A DNA stretch of 64,000 nucleotides from Ryuthela nishihirai (GCA_038380435.1 JAWZYU010000001.1:15480001-15544000), one strand, 5' to 3'. Counted from the first letter of the stretch, positions 11,388 through 22,371 are shown. Program-made: numbers and translations. Notes: generated from the sequence alone by a model not told the origin.

Positions 11388-11510
11388 TGGGCTGGAATCT
11401 TTTACCTCTGAACAGCACATTTTTCCACACAATGGGCTAAATGGCCATGTAACAAGGACTCCGAGGACTCAGAGAAGGTTGGGGGAAGGGAACTCACTGA
11501 ACTGCAGTTA
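11388..11510 (-). repeat. SINE1 fragment (3' half)
   Basis: Matches the 3' part of the tRNA-derived SINE1 family seen intact at 32517-32910: TTTTACCTCTGAACAGCAC, GGGCTAAATGGCC, GACTCAGAGAAGGTTGGGGG. The tRNA head is absent. Several mismatches to the consensus indicate an older copy. Confidence 0.75.
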
Positions 11511-12479
11511 GACTTGAATCGTTTTTACCAAAAAAAGAATACAATATATTAAAACCATGCTTTCAAACTGTAGTCCATAGTTATTAAACATACTTGAATT
11601 AGAAAGAGTTAAATAATAATAATGAAGCATTATAGTATACCGTATACTACCAGTAATTCAGTCGATGGGCCACAAACATTTGTTCATTTTAAACGTAGGG
11701 GAGAGTAGTAATTTTAATGCAACATGCAAAATTAGGTTAATGCAACATGCACATAACCTAATCATCCTTTATAGAGACTGCCTAACGGTCTTTCTGTGGT
11801 ACAGAAACTCAGAGAAGTAATGATGTTGTCCAAATCATATAACACATAACTGTAAATAAACACCAATGGTCTTCTGGGACTCCAATACGGACTTCCTCGG
11901 AGCTTCGTTGCTGTTCAGAACCCTCTTGGAACAATCAAATGGGAAAACGTTATGAAACGTTTTACATTTGAAACGGAGTAAAAACATACAATTAAAAAAA
12001 TATATATATTTATGTTCCATCACGGTCTGCAACTTTTATCAATTTGAGAGTACAAAAATATAAACGAAAAAAATTAAAAAAACTATCTTCCTAATATGAG
12101 CCCTAAAATTTTAAAACTGAAAAGTAATACATGTCAATGATAAAGTCACGCACTGAATATACAAAACTTTCAAAAGAAGATAGGGTACAAAGAATTATTT
12201 TTTCTATTGATGAAAGAAATCAGTCTTGGCACCGTAAATTTCTTTGAAATTATTATGTATTCAGTAAATGATTTCATCATTGATACGTTTTACATTTGAT
12301 TCTTACATTTAAGGCGTATTTAGCCTTAAATGATAGCTTTTTATATATTTAAAATTGGTGTATATTTACTGCATTTTAGCGACAACTTCGCAGGGTACTT
12401 CATAACTAAAACAGTCTTCTTCCTGCTTCGGGTATATTATTATATTGCTAAATATTGTATTTAATATTATATTATATTT
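11511..12479. other. Unassigned intergenic DNA
   Basis: No supported gene. Contains a small direct repeat of TTAATGCAACATGCA near 11715-11750. The 65-codon minus frame at 11835-12032 has no domain signature. Confidence 0.4.
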
Positions 12480-12910
12480 TTATATCCTCAAATCTCAAGC
12501 TTTCGTTTAACATATGAATCGTATAGATCGACCTCCTTTAAATTTTCAACATCCTTTTTTTTGTAAGAGGGGAAGAGGCTGAGTAGAAAGAAGGTGCATA
12601 ATGTGAAATAGCTCATAACATTCTCGACGTCACACGCTTTCATTTGAGATATCACTCGTTGAGATCGACCGCCATGAAATTTATATCCCCAGTTTTGGGT
12701 GAGAGGAATATATAATAACCTGTGACACTCCTCCACATCAAAAGTTTTTATTTGACACATAACTCGTTACTTTTCGGTTCATAAGATATTGTGTAGTAAT
12801 CGTTTCGTATATCCCATTTTTATGGGAGAAGAAAGCACGGGAATAAATTTTTATAGTCTATGACACTTCCCATGTCACAAGTTTCATAACTCGCAAAACT
12901 CGTTAAGTTG
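12480..12910 (-). repeat. Degenerate tandem array of a dispersed about 120-140-bp repeat
   Basis: Read on the minus strand, three to four diverged units each contain the order ACTCGTT or similar, a CAAATGAAAGC-like block, GTGAC(A/G)T, and GAGTGTCA(T/C)AG followed by TATAA. Units centre near 12490, 12640, 12745 and 12880. A single plus-strand relative lies at 25740-25920 with the same order (AATGAAAGCTTGTGAC, AGTGTCATAGCCTATAA). The array lies 400-800 bp upstream of the receptor start codon; any promoter role is speculation. Confidence 0.5.
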
Positions 12911-13306
12911 GACCCTTGAGTTCCAAAGATGCAGCAGAATATCCGTTTTGACAAACGCACAAACCAACAATCAACAAATTGACAAAACAGCTTGGTTTCA
13001 AAAGCTTCTTAGAACCACTATCTATCGGTTCGTGTATCGCTTTATTTCTATTTATCCAGCCTTTCCCATTCCTGTCACCACTCAGCTCTCTACGTTCTGC
13101 CACATGACCGACTTTAGTGACGTCACAGTGACAACTGCGATGCTTCTCTACAAGTTCTCTTTGTCGTATGGGATCTACTTTGATGTCCTTCAAAATCGAA
13201 GATCATAGCATTGACTACTCTCAGTCGTAAAGGTGAAAAGTGTGTGTGCTGTCTCTGCTCAGAAGCATCGGTGCTTATCTTGCGTCTTTCCCTAGCCGCA
13301 TCCGTG

Positions 13307-13991
13307 ATGCTGCCTGTGATGCTCCTGCTGCTCTCAGCCGTGCTTCTCCGTTATCACTGCGCGGCATCTACTGCAGTTCGCTTCCAGGCGCAGATCGTGG
13401 GGATTTTCGTCTCGAACTCCGAGATGCCGGTCACCATGCACGTGGTGAAACCCTCCATGGAGTTGGCGGTACGCGAGGTCCAGAGTCGATATCCGAATCT
13501 TGACTTCACCATCGTGTTCAGGAACGGGTCATCAACATGCATGGCCAACTTCGCGGGCGCCTTCGCCGCCGAGGAATACTATCTCCGCGGCGTAACAGCA
13601 TTTGTGGGACCCGCATGCAGCCTCGCCTTGGATCCTGTGGGTCGCATGGCGGGCTACTGGAATCTGCCCATCTATTCGGCGGGTGGTATAGACGCCAGGT
13701 TTTCCGACAAGGACACGTTCAGAACCCTGACGAGAATGTCATTCTCATTGGACAGAGTCGCCGACTTTGTGCTCAACGTACTTCGACAGTTTCAGTGGAG
13801 GCACGTTGTTATGCTCGGGGATGAATCACACCTAAAGCATGTGCTGCTAAAAGAAAGTTTGGAGAACGTTTTAAGATTTGCTAAGGCAGATCAGGAGGAA
13901 TATTTCTTCACTCTAACGTCGAGAACGTTTTCGCCTCTTCGCCTTGTGAATTATACTCATCTACTAATGGAAGGAAAAGCCCACGCCAGAG
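13307..13991 (+). CDS. Receptor guanylate cyclase / natriuretic peptide receptor-like, first coding exon
   Basis: This is the N terminus of a membrane receptor with a periplasmic-binding-protein-like ANF ligand-binding ectodomain; such receptors make cGMP when a peptide binds. Starting at the ATG 13307 gives a signal peptide (MLPVMLLLLSAVLLRYHCAAS), then the ectodomain beginning VRFQAQIVGIF. Conserved features are Cys78 and Cys104 (disulfide spacing of this family, in SSTC and GPACS), YWNLPIYSAGG, FRTLTRMSFS, and WRHVVML. Potential N-glycosylation sites are at Asn73 and Asn215. A donor GTAAG follows 13991, so the exon is 228 codons plus one base. Upstream in-frame TTG at 13211 exists but no earlier ATG before the stop at 13181, so 13307 is preferred. 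The exon is much more GC-rich than its surroundings, consistent with a constrained gene. The kinase-like and cyclase exons are not in the window, so a clearance-type receptor without cyclase cannot be excluded. Confidence 0.88.
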
Positions 13992-14006
13992 GTAAGGTTT
14001 TAATAT

Positions 14007-14100
14007 TTCCGATTTGTGAATACACATCCATTTTAAATGTATTTGTTAATTTCCGATTAGTGAATATACATCCATTTTAAATGTATTTGTTAATTTCCGA
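14007..14100. repeat. 44-bp tandem duplication in the receptor intron
   Basis: A 44-bp unit starting TTCCGAT repeats at 14007 and 14051, with a third partial start at 14095 (TTCCGA). The two full units differ at a few positions. It lies 16 bp inside the intron following the receptor exon. Confidence 0.85.
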
Positions 14101-15014
14101 TAATGGAGAAAACATGAAAGTATTTATATACTTCAGACACTTCGCTGTTATTGCTCTGCCAACTACAATAGTTGAAAAGTTAATATTCCTTGCTTACTGA
14201 AATAGTTAACAAATATGAAAACTCTTCGAAAAACAAGAAACATAAATTGCAATTAAATCACATTTCTCATCATTAAAGTGTTAGAAAAATATATATATAT
14301 TGAGATGATGAATTCTTATTATTACAATAATATGAAATCATTGGTTACCACAAGAAAAGGCAATTGTGTTTGAAAAATTAATATCATACAGTGCTGAAAA
14401 TGTTGCCTCAAATAGCTTTCCTCTCAGAAAATTTTGTATACAAATTTGCAATACTTATGATCACATAATGGGAAAATAATAGACTCTGCAACAATTTCCT
14501 TTGAAATTCTGAGTACATGTTATTATGTTCTGAAACTCGTTCATTATAATACCTGGTGTATTACAATAGGATCGTGTATACATAAATTCACACACAAAGA
14601 CAAAAAACTGTAGTGAAACATAATTAATATTAGCACTTAAATGTTATCAGCATCTCCGAATAACACAAAACCACAGTTCCATATACATAATACACAGACT
14701 TTAAAGTTAAAATAAAAGAAACACTTCTTAAGCATTAGAATGCAAACAGTTTCTTCCTTAAAGAAAAAAACTAAAAATATATGTTTTAATTCATGCACAG
14801 AGACAAAAGAAATTTAAAAATTCAGCAGAATTGTTTAAATAAAAATTTATATTTTCAAATATGATCCCAATATAGTAGATAAGAATTAAAATAGAAGCCT
14901 ATATAATACACGGGTTTCAGCACATATTAATATATACTCACAATTCAAAAGGAAATATTGCAGAGTATAATAATATTGTGTATTCATTAGTAACCAGAGT
15001 AGATGATTTTCTTT
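14101..15014. other. Intron-like AT-rich DNA
   Basis: Presumed intron of the receptor gene. No second exon, RNA gene or repeat family recognised. Confidence 0.45.
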
Positions 15015-15039
15015 ATGAATCATCATCATCATCCTCAAG

Positions 15040-15453
15040 AAGTCATGGGCTACGGAGGTCCAATCAGACCGTGCAATTTAGTTCCCCAAGCATATCTGTC
15101 CTGAGCTATGTCTACTGCATCTGGCCACTACACACCAATTCTAACAAGGTCGAGTTTGACATTGTCTGCCCACCGCATCCTTGGTCTCCCCTATTTTTCA
15201 GGTCTTTAGGCATACTATTCATAACCCTATTCACTAATCTACAATTATTCATACGGGAAACATGGCCAAACCAGTAGAGTCTCTCTCTGCACAATATGCT
15301 GCTTAAAGGAGGTTGCAGACTCCTTTGCCTAACCTCATCATTAGTTACAAAGTTAAACCACCTAATACCAAGATACTGCGTAAGCATCTGGAAAATCAAA
15401 AGCATCAAGTTTCCTGTTATCTTGTTTACAAAGTGTCTAAGTTTCACTATCAT
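15040..15453 (-). pseudogene. RTE ORF: C-terminal block
   Basis: The frame 15453-15112 includes QYLGIRWFNFVTNDEVRQR, CRERLYWFGHVSRM and RVMNSMPKDL, the conserved tail found after RT in RTE elements; a frame change near 15180-15112 precedes the end. The same block is open for 100 codons in the truncated copy at 20352-20654. Confidence 0.8.
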
Positions 15454-15523
15454 AACTAACCCTAGAAAGAACCAAACTATTATACAGTCTAATTTTAGTC
15501 TTTAGGTGTATACGCCTATTTCT

Positions 15524-16963
15524 CTACACTCTCCATAGATTCTTAAAAGTCCCGGCAGCAATCCCTATTCGTCTGTTAATCTCATGACGCACATCACCAT
15601 TATCTGTTACATAGCTCCCAAGATAATTAAACTGTGACACCTGCTCAAGACTGCAACCATTCAGATTAACTGAATCACAGCCTGTCTGACCAATTTTCAT
15701 CACTTTAGTTTTCTCTCTGTTTATAACCAAACCTACTCTACTACCAGTCCTAGCAACAGCTCGAATGAAAGAGTTCATCTCATCAACATCATTTGCCAAA
15801 GGAGCTAAATCATCAGCATAATCTAAATCAGAAATGTTCGTATCTCCAGTCCATTTAAGACCAAAATCTTTCCCTTGAAGTGAATTTCGCATAACATAAT
15901 CAATAACCAAGCTAAAGAGAAAAGGAGACAAAATGTACCCTTGTCGAACACCAGAAGTAATGCTAAACCAATTGCTACAAGCCATACCAACTCTCACGCA
16001 TGACTCAGTGATTTTATAGAGAGCTTTCATTATTTTAACTAATTTGTCTGGTATGCCATACGATATCACAATCAACCAAAAATTGTGACGATCAACAGAG
16101 TCAAAAGTCTTTTTGAAATCAACAAAGTTAGCAACCAAAGGTTTCTCAAACTCTAATCATTTCTCAAGAATCTGCCTGAGTGAAATCATCTGATCTACAG
16201 ATCCTCTACCAATTCAGAATCCACATTGCACATCATGCAATTGACTGTCAACCAGATTCTTAATTCTATTAGGCACAATCAAGCAAAGAACTTTACCTGC
16301 AACAGAAAGTTGACTGAAACCCCATAGTTATCACAAGAACTAAGATTACCTTTTTTAAAAATACGAATAATAATATCCGGTAAAATCCTTAGGAACCATG
16401 CCTTTATCATAAAAGATATTGAAGATTTCAGTCATCAATGTAGTAACCGAAACATTCCCAGCTCTAAGCATTTCTGTAGTAATTTCATCTACCCCTGGGG
16501 ATTTAAGAATTTTAAGTTTAGAAATAGCCAAAATAACTTTAGATTGTGTTATAGGACCAACATTAAAGCCTATAATGCATCTATCATCATTACAAACAAT
16601 GGGAGTAGAAATAATCACATTGTTTAGAATATCACTGAAATGCTCAGCCTACCTAGCCATGACAGAATCCTCACCTTTTACAACCTTACCTTGTGTATCC
16701 TTCAATCCCTATATACCTGTCAGTTTTCTACCACACAAAATGTTAACTATCTGGTACAGCTCTCTGCTGTTGTGCTGTCTAACTTCTTGATCGACTTTGT
16801 GAGCCAGGCAATGAAACCAATGATTCTTATCAGTAGCTAATTGATCCTTTAGGCGTTTATTAAGCTCTCTGTAATGCTTTCTATTAAGACTAGTAGGGTA
16901 TTGATTAAGGACATTCCTGCAGTTCCTTCTTTCTGAAATAAGCTTAAGTGCCTTATCACTCAA
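15524..16963 (-). pseudogene. RTE ORF: linker and reverse transcriptase core
   Basis: The linker frame 16963-16709 (LISERRNCRNVLNQYPTSLN) precedes 16618-16355 with LKSPGVDEITTEMLRAG, the first RT block. The frame 16138-15524 then has FVDFKKTFDSVDR (motif A Asp), SGVRQGYILSPFLFSLVIDY (motif B) and LDYADDLAPLAND (motif C, both Asp intact), followed by NREKTKVMKIG and FNYLGSYVTDNG. A frameshift or deletion around 16140-16355 disrupts the fingers region. Catalytic residues are retained but the ORF is not continuous. Confidence 0.88.
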
Positions 16964-17007
16964 ATAATTCTGTCTCTTCTGCTTCTTTTTTTCCTAAAAG
17001 AGTACTG

Positions 17008-18062
17008 TTAGTTTCCAAAAAAAGCCTGTTTAAAATTGCCCCATTCTTCCTCAACTTCAGTAGTAAGCAAACCATGACTGTCATAATGACTAAGTAACCT
17101 ACCATAGTGAGCTTTAGCTATAACTGGGTCTTTCAGAGCTTCAGTATTAAAGGTAAATTTTTTAACATTATCAGAACACTTTTTAAGTTTAAGTTGCAAG
17201 ACACTTTTAACAAGGTAATGGTCAGATTCATTTTCAGCTTCTCTATGTGACCTGGTATTCCTAACCGAACTAGCCCATTTGCTGTTAATTAATATACATT
17301 CAATCATATTCTTATGCAGCCCATCCGGTGAAACCCATATGTACTTATGTATGTCGCAGTGTTTGTAATAAGTGTTAGTTATTCTCAAACCATTAAGTTT
17401 ACTTACCTGTAGGAGACGTTGCCTATTGCCATTACAGCTACCAATATCAAAAGGGCCTATCACCCTTCGCCAAAGCTCAGAGTCAATACCAATTTTGGCA
17501 TTGAAGTTACCTAGAACAACGGTAATATCTCCTTTCTTGACAGAATTCAAAACATCCTGAAGTTGTCGGTAAAACCTATCCTTCTCAACCTCATTGGCAG
17601 CCTCAATGGGGGCATAACAGCAGATAACATTCAAGTCTTTAATGCTTGCTTGAAAAGTTGCTGTAATAAACCTTTCATTTCATTTCAATGATATCCTAGA
17701 AGAGCATCACTAGCGTGTTTGCTGAGAAGCAGACCTACACCTTGGAGATGCTTATTATCTTCCCTCCCTGAAAAGAGAAATATAAGATTATTTTTAAGAA
17801 TCTCACCTCTATCTGTCCATCTGGTGTCTTGCAAGCCGAGAATATCTAAATTATTATGGTGGAATTCTTGTTGGAGGACATCAAGATAATAAGCTTTGTG
17901 CAGAGTTTTCACATTCCAACTACCTATGGAGAGAAAACGGTTAGTGGGATCTTTAAAGAAACTATGTTTAATGAGAGAGGGAATGACGACAATATCAAAC
18001 ATCTCTCTAATCGCAGGCATGGGGCAAAGACCCGTTCCCCCACTACTAAAGACTGAAGCCAT
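17008..18062 (-). pseudogene. RTE ORF: EEP endonuclease domain in two frames
   Basis: Piece one (18062-17685) contains SIGSWNVKTLHKAYYLDVLQ, LDILGLQDTRWTDRG and GVGLLLSKHA; piece two (17634-17008) contains NVICCYAPIEAANE, DITVVLGNFNAKIG, DIHKYIWVSPDG and ESDHYLV. The order and spacing match RTE endonucleases. Two catalytic positions look altered: the usual Glu-Thr-Arg-Trp is Asp-Thr-Arg-Trp, and the usual Gly-Asp-Phe-Asn is Gly-Asn-Phe-Asn. With the frameshift between pieces near 17640-17685, nuclease activity is not expected. Confidence 0.85.
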
Positions 18063-18080
18063 CTACACTGGAAGATTTCC

Positions 18081-19019
18081 TCCAATGTAGAATTTGACGA
18101 TGCCAGTAGAAGCAAGAGTTAAGGTGCATGCGATGACCTCTGCTCAGGATTATCCACCAGCTGATAAAATATATCCTGTGAATTTATTTACTTGGGGCTG
18201 TCAACCCACAAACAAACAGAAAACACAGCGGAAAAGTCTCCCTCCACAGAAACCGATCAGTGCAGCAAATTCAGGATCCTCAATCAAGCTCAGAACCATA
18301 ATTCCGTTCAGATTATAAAAGGTCAGCACCAGGAACCTGTATGGTTGACCACTCATCATCAGGGTACAAAAAAAAGAAAAGAAAAGTAGCCATAGTTGTT
18401 CAGATCAGTAGGCCGCACTGATCTGGCAGTCCTCATCTTCCGTTCTCTTTCACAAGAGAGTACTGTTCTTAATTCCAAAAATTGAAATTATGGAAACGCC
18501 AAATTTAAAAATCTAATTTCCCGCCACCCTTTCACATTCTGAGATACCGAGGTATATTGAAGCAGAAACGATATGTCTTAATAAAGAGCTTTTGCCATAA
18601 TCCTTCGCTGAATGTGAACATTTCAAAATGTGCTGTTGCTATACACAACATTATCACTTATATTTTTTTATTTAATTAATTCCTTTGCATACAGGGTAAC
18701 TCAAAATTCCATTTGCAAAATTTTAGGACATGTTCGAGAGACCAAATCAATACATATGTTCCTATGGACATAGGTCCAGAATGCTCTCTCTCCGAAATAT
18801 CGCTGCTAGCAGATCGTGCGATCGTGTGACAGATTCTTCATTATCAAGAATTCACTCATCGCTTTGATAAAAGTCATTCGAAATATCGAACTTTCTATTT
18901 CAACACATGTCCCTATCACGTCGAATACTGGAGTGACGAATGCGTTCAAACACATCACTAGAGCTTGGTGTTTGACATGACTGTATACGTAACCCTAGTA
19001 CTTTTTTGTGAATCTTCTT
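18081..19019. other. Unassigned DNA, possible RTE 5' UTR then unknown
   Basis: The first 300 bp may belong to the RTE 5' region. No coding domain recognised. At about 18694 an ACAGGGTAACTCAAAATTCC segment looks like the edge of a mariner-type element, but no partner end or transposase was found nearby. Confidence 0.3.
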
Positions 19020-19217
19020 AGTTTTCAAAGTTTTTATTTTAATATAAAAATGAACTATGGATGAATGAATTGTTGCAGGACGGAGACTGATGTTTCATTG
19101 TCCCTGCCAATATGTGTATGAATCTAAGAATGTTTATGTGCTGTGTTTGTGTTGTTGATTGCTGTTGTTGTTAAGGTTTTTGAATGTTTCTTTTATGTTC
19201 AATAAATTTACTTACTT
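19020..19217 (+). repeat. Possible LINE 3' UTR with a (TTAC)n tail
   Basis: Sequence ending TTCAATAAATTTACTTACTTACTC resembles a LINE 3' UTR with a polyadenylation-like AATAAA and a short tandem tail at about 19199-19218. There is no ORF upstream to confirm it. Confidence 0.35.
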
Positions 19218-20270
19218 ACTCTTGTTCTGTTATTAACTGGTGTTGCACAAATAGGGGTTACGTTCAAGAGACTTTTATCGCCATGTCATAGGACTTTCCC
19301 ATTTAATCCGCATTTGCGGGTATTGTTCATCCAGGTAATCTTTGACTGCATGGCTGAAATGTGCAGTGGAAACACCTTGCACATACCATATTCGTCTCCG
19401 GATGGCAAATCTTCGAGAATGTAAAAATACGAATCTCCTCTAAGACATGCTGAAGGAAAGTAAAAGGTGAAACAATGTCGGCGGTTTTTCCAGCCATACA
19501 ATGGAAATATGTGCTGGAAGTGGACTTCTCGGACTGCATGCCGATTTTATCGAGCCCACAAGTGTTCATCGTGATAATTAAAAGCATTGTCCCTTTTGAG
19601 AGGATGCTTAATAGTTTTTCAGTGCTAATTTTTAAGTGTCATATATCACAGTATAATACGATTCTTTTCAACTTTTGAAAATGCTCTTGCTCGAAAATGT
19701 TCTTGTTCGAAAGGTCAAATTATCAGCATAAATCGAAAAACTGGACATTTATATTAGTAATTTCTGGTAGCTCATATAAATATGTATAGGTTAAAAAGAC
19801 AGAGCCACCCTGCCTACGAATTACAATACAACGAACAACAATGAGAAGAACAACGAGGATTTACTGTATACAGATGTGAAATTTATATCCTGTCGTAATA
19901 CTAAGTGTTAATGAAATTGACTAAGATCTGTCTTCCATACTACTAATCTTAGTTTTGTATTTGCCTCCACTTTCAGCATCTATAGTAGCTTATTTCACAA
20001 CTACACATCCGAAAGCCTTCATTGTGCCTTGCTATTCCAAAGAATCAGACCTCGTTTCTGAATCTTAAGAGTTTGCTATTCAGCCCACTTAGTCGGGAAG
20101 AAAAAAGGAAAAGTACTGCTCAGAGTAACAGCAAATCAGCTGAAGCACTGAAAATATAAGTAATATGAGTTCTAAACGATATCATTATTACGTTTTCCTT
20201 CACTGAGCTGCTTTTTTTTACAGGCTATATTCAGATTTAATTAGCGTTATTCTAAGAGAGTCTTTCATAT
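19218..20270. other. Unassigned intergenic DNA
   Basis: Nothing recognised. Overlapping short frames near 19286-19678 on both strands lack domain features. Confidence 0.4.
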
Positions 20271-20987
20271 GTTGGGTTGTTGTTTTACCTCTGAGCGGCA
20301 CTTTTTTGCACATCATCATCATCATCATCATCATCCTCAAGCAGCCATGGGCTACGGAGGTCCAACCAGACCGTGCAATTTAGTTCTCCAAGCAAGTCTA
20401 TCCTGAGCTACATCTACTGCATCTGGCCACTGCACACCAATTCTAACAAGGTCCTGTTTGACATTGTCTGCCCACCGCATCCTAGGTCTCCCCTTCTTTC
20501 TGAGGCCTTTAGGCACACTGTTCATAACCCTATTCGCCAATCTATAATTATTCATACGGGCAACATGGCCAAACCAACGGAGTCTCTCTCTGCACAATAT
20601 GCTGCTTAAAGGAGGTTGCAAACTCCTTTTCCTAATCTCATCATTAGACACCATGGGCTAAATGGCCAGGTTACAAGGACCCCCCAAGGCTCAGAGAATG
20701 TTGGGCGAGGGGACCCACTGGAACAGCTGTTGGGAGACAGATGGTAGCTATCCAGCGTGTTCTTTAACGTGCACAGGTTATGGCTCTCCCGCACACGGGG
20801 CCACGGCTTAACGTCCCATCCGACGGACGGCGGTCTTTCCAAGCCCATCGGTGTCCCCTACTGACCGTGGGCAGGGCGGGGAATTTTTCGGAGATAAATC
20901 TCAACGCTGACCCAGCTGGGACTCGAACCTGGGAACTACAGATTACGAACCTGGCGTGCTACCGACTGAGCCACCCCCGCCCCAGTC
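20271..20987 (-). mobile_element. SINE1 copy split by an RTE 3'-end insertion
   Basis: The SINE1 3' end (GTTTTACCTCTGAGCGGCAC then TTTTTTGCACA) occupies 20271-20311, is interrupted by RTE sequence, and resumes at 20652 with CCATGGGCTAAATGGCC through to the tRNA-like head at 20900-20987. The head contains, on the minus strand, an A-box-like TGGCTCAGT and a B box GGTTCGAGTCC. Except for the insertion this copy is nearly full length. Confidence 0.85.
20312..20651 (-). mobile_element. 5'-truncated RTE insertion inside SINE1
   Basis: A 340-bp RTE 3' end with a long CAT/ATG trinucleotide tail (about 20312-20335). It holds an open 100-codon frame (20654-20352) for the RTE C-terminal block: SNDEIRKRSLQPPLSSILC, RLRWFGHVARM, GRPRMRWADNVKQ. 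It lies inside SINE1 between TTTGCACA and CCATGGG; a short ACA duplicated at the junctions may be the target-site remnant. The open frame and close match to the 15-kb copy suggest a young insertion. Confidence 0.85.
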
Positions 20988-21080
20988 TTTCCCAAGACTT
21001 GCTTTAATACGTTGAAGAGACATGTTAATTAACCTTCGTTACGCCGGATAACAACCCTGCATCTTCTACTTAAGAGGCGG

Positions 21081-21272
21081 TTTGGTTTGGTTTGCTTTAC
21101 CTCTGAGCGGCACTTTTTTGCACACCATGGGCTAAATGGCCAGGTCACATGGACCCCGAAGGCTCAGAGAAGGTTGGGGGAGGGGACCCACTGGAACAGC
21201 TGTTGGGACAAGACCGTCAAGGACATCCAGCGTGTTCTTTAACGTGCACAGGGTATGGCTCTCCCGCACACG
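21081..21272 (-). mobile_element. 5'-truncated SINE1 with perfect 12-bp target-site duplication
   Basis: SINE1 3' part running from GGTTTGCTTTACCTCTGAG to GGGTATGGCTCTCCCGCACA and lacking the tRNA head. It is bounded by CTTAAGAGGCGG at 21069-21080 and 21273-21284, an exact 12-bp duplication. A small internal deletion is present at about 21211. This is direct evidence for target-primed insertion with 5' truncation. Confidence 0.9.
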
Positions 21273-21745
21273 CTTAAGAGGCGGAATTACATACTTATTA
21301 TATTAGAAAGCAATTGAACCTGAGCTAGGTTAGTTTAATGGAAGCGCCGGAGGTAAACCAGATAACTTTATTAACCTGCTAACAGCAATTCAAGATCCTT
21401 GGTTTATTGAATGAATTCACAAAAAATTTAATATGAGCTGAAATATTTTTTGTAAGGTGAAAATATTTAATGTAGGTGTTAGCTAACTGAGGAGAATGGG
21501 AGCTGAAAAATTTTCAAGTGCAAATAAATGCAAGTTTAAAAAAGGAACTTATTCTTAGGAATTTATTAAGAAAGCCGGACGAACTATTTACAATTTATAT
21601 TGAACTGAACAGGGCTGATCTAGGGGGAGCATATTTCCTCCCCCTTTCAGAATGCTACTAAGGTTAATGGAAGTATAGGTTATTGAACTTGTGCTTATTT
21701 CTCGCATTTTTCAATAAATGCTTTAAAGATCTCTAAAGTAGAGGT

Positions 21746-22026
21746 TGGGTTGGGTTGTTTGCCTTTAAGCGGCACTTTTTTGCACACCATGGGCTAAATG
21801 GCCAGGTCACATGGACCCCGAAGGCTCAGAGAAGGTTGGGGGAGGGGACCCACTGGAACAGCTGTTGGGAGACAGATGGTAGCCTCCCGTCAAGGCCATC
21901 CAGCATGTTCTTTAACGTGCACAGGGTATGGCTCTCCCGCACACGGGGCAAGGCTTAACGTCCCATCCGACGGACGCGGTTTTTCCAAGCCCATCGGTGT
22001 CCCCTACTGACCGTGGGCAGGGCGGG
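21746..22026 (-). mobile_element. 5'-truncated SINE1 with perfect 12-bp target-site duplication
   Basis: SINE1 from the tail TGGGTTGGGTTG to GACCGTGGGCAGGGCGGG, lacking the tRNA head, bounded by TAAAGTAGAGGT at 21734-21745 and 22027-22038. Sequence is close to the full-length copies, so insertion is fairly recent. Confidence 0.9.
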
Positions 22027-22371
22027 TAAAGTAGAGGTGTAAACGCTTTACTGTAAAGGAAATCCAGTCTCTTGCCGCCGCCCCTATTTACCCTTTTTCT
22101 GTTCGATTACTTCTCTTGGCATCTCCTTTATTTATTTAATAGATTGGAGCCTGAACTCAAAGGTGTCCGTTAACAGATAAATTTTACATAAATAAAATAA
22201 ACTAAGAGCATTTAGATTATTCTGACAATCATTCCATGATCCCATATACATTCAAGAACATTTCGCAAAATTATAAACCCTACTTCACAATTTAGTTTAC
22301 TTGATTTATGGATATACCTGCAATAACACAACCTTAAAAATTATTTAGTTTTGAAATAAATAACCCATCAA
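22027..22371. other. Unassigned DNA
   Basis: Apart from the target-site duplication at its start, nothing recognised. Confidence 0.4.

Larger units (their letters stand above)
15015..18080 (-). mobile_element. RTE-clade non-LTR retrotransposon, near full length, defective
   Basis: A single LINE runs on the minus strand from the endonuclease start near 18062 to a 3' tail of ATGATG repeats at about 15018-15032, typical of RTE elements. Order: endonuclease, linker, reverse transcriptase, C-terminal DNA-binding-like block ending near 15050. The reading frame is broken into at least six pieces (18062-17685, 17634-17008, 16963-16709, 16618-16355, 16138-15524, 15453-15112). Two other copies are in the window: 20312-20651 (3' end only) and 30286-31900 (older). 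Sequence from about 18080 to 18400 may be 5' UTR. Confidence 0.85.

Noticed and set aside
13240..13824. Overlapping frames in the receptor exon (plus 13240-13503, 13537-13824; minus 13354-13548)
   Set aside because: Open only because the exon is GC-rich; the receptor frame alone has family motifs and a splice donor.
15112..18115. Plus-strand short frames across the RTE element
   Set aside because: They are shadows of the minus-strand LINE frames.
18694..19020. A mariner element starting ACAGGGTAAC
   Set aside because: No opposite terminal repeat and no transposase frame were found.
20900..20987. A genuine tRNA gene at a SINE1 head
   Set aside because: A and B boxes are present, but there is no clean cloverleaf acceptor pairing and the sequence continues into the SINE body; the same holds at 32517 and 41780.
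20780..21007. 75-codon plus frame over SINE1 and similar frames at 32356-32737
   Set aside because: They translate the tRNA-derived SINE and have no independent coding evidence.
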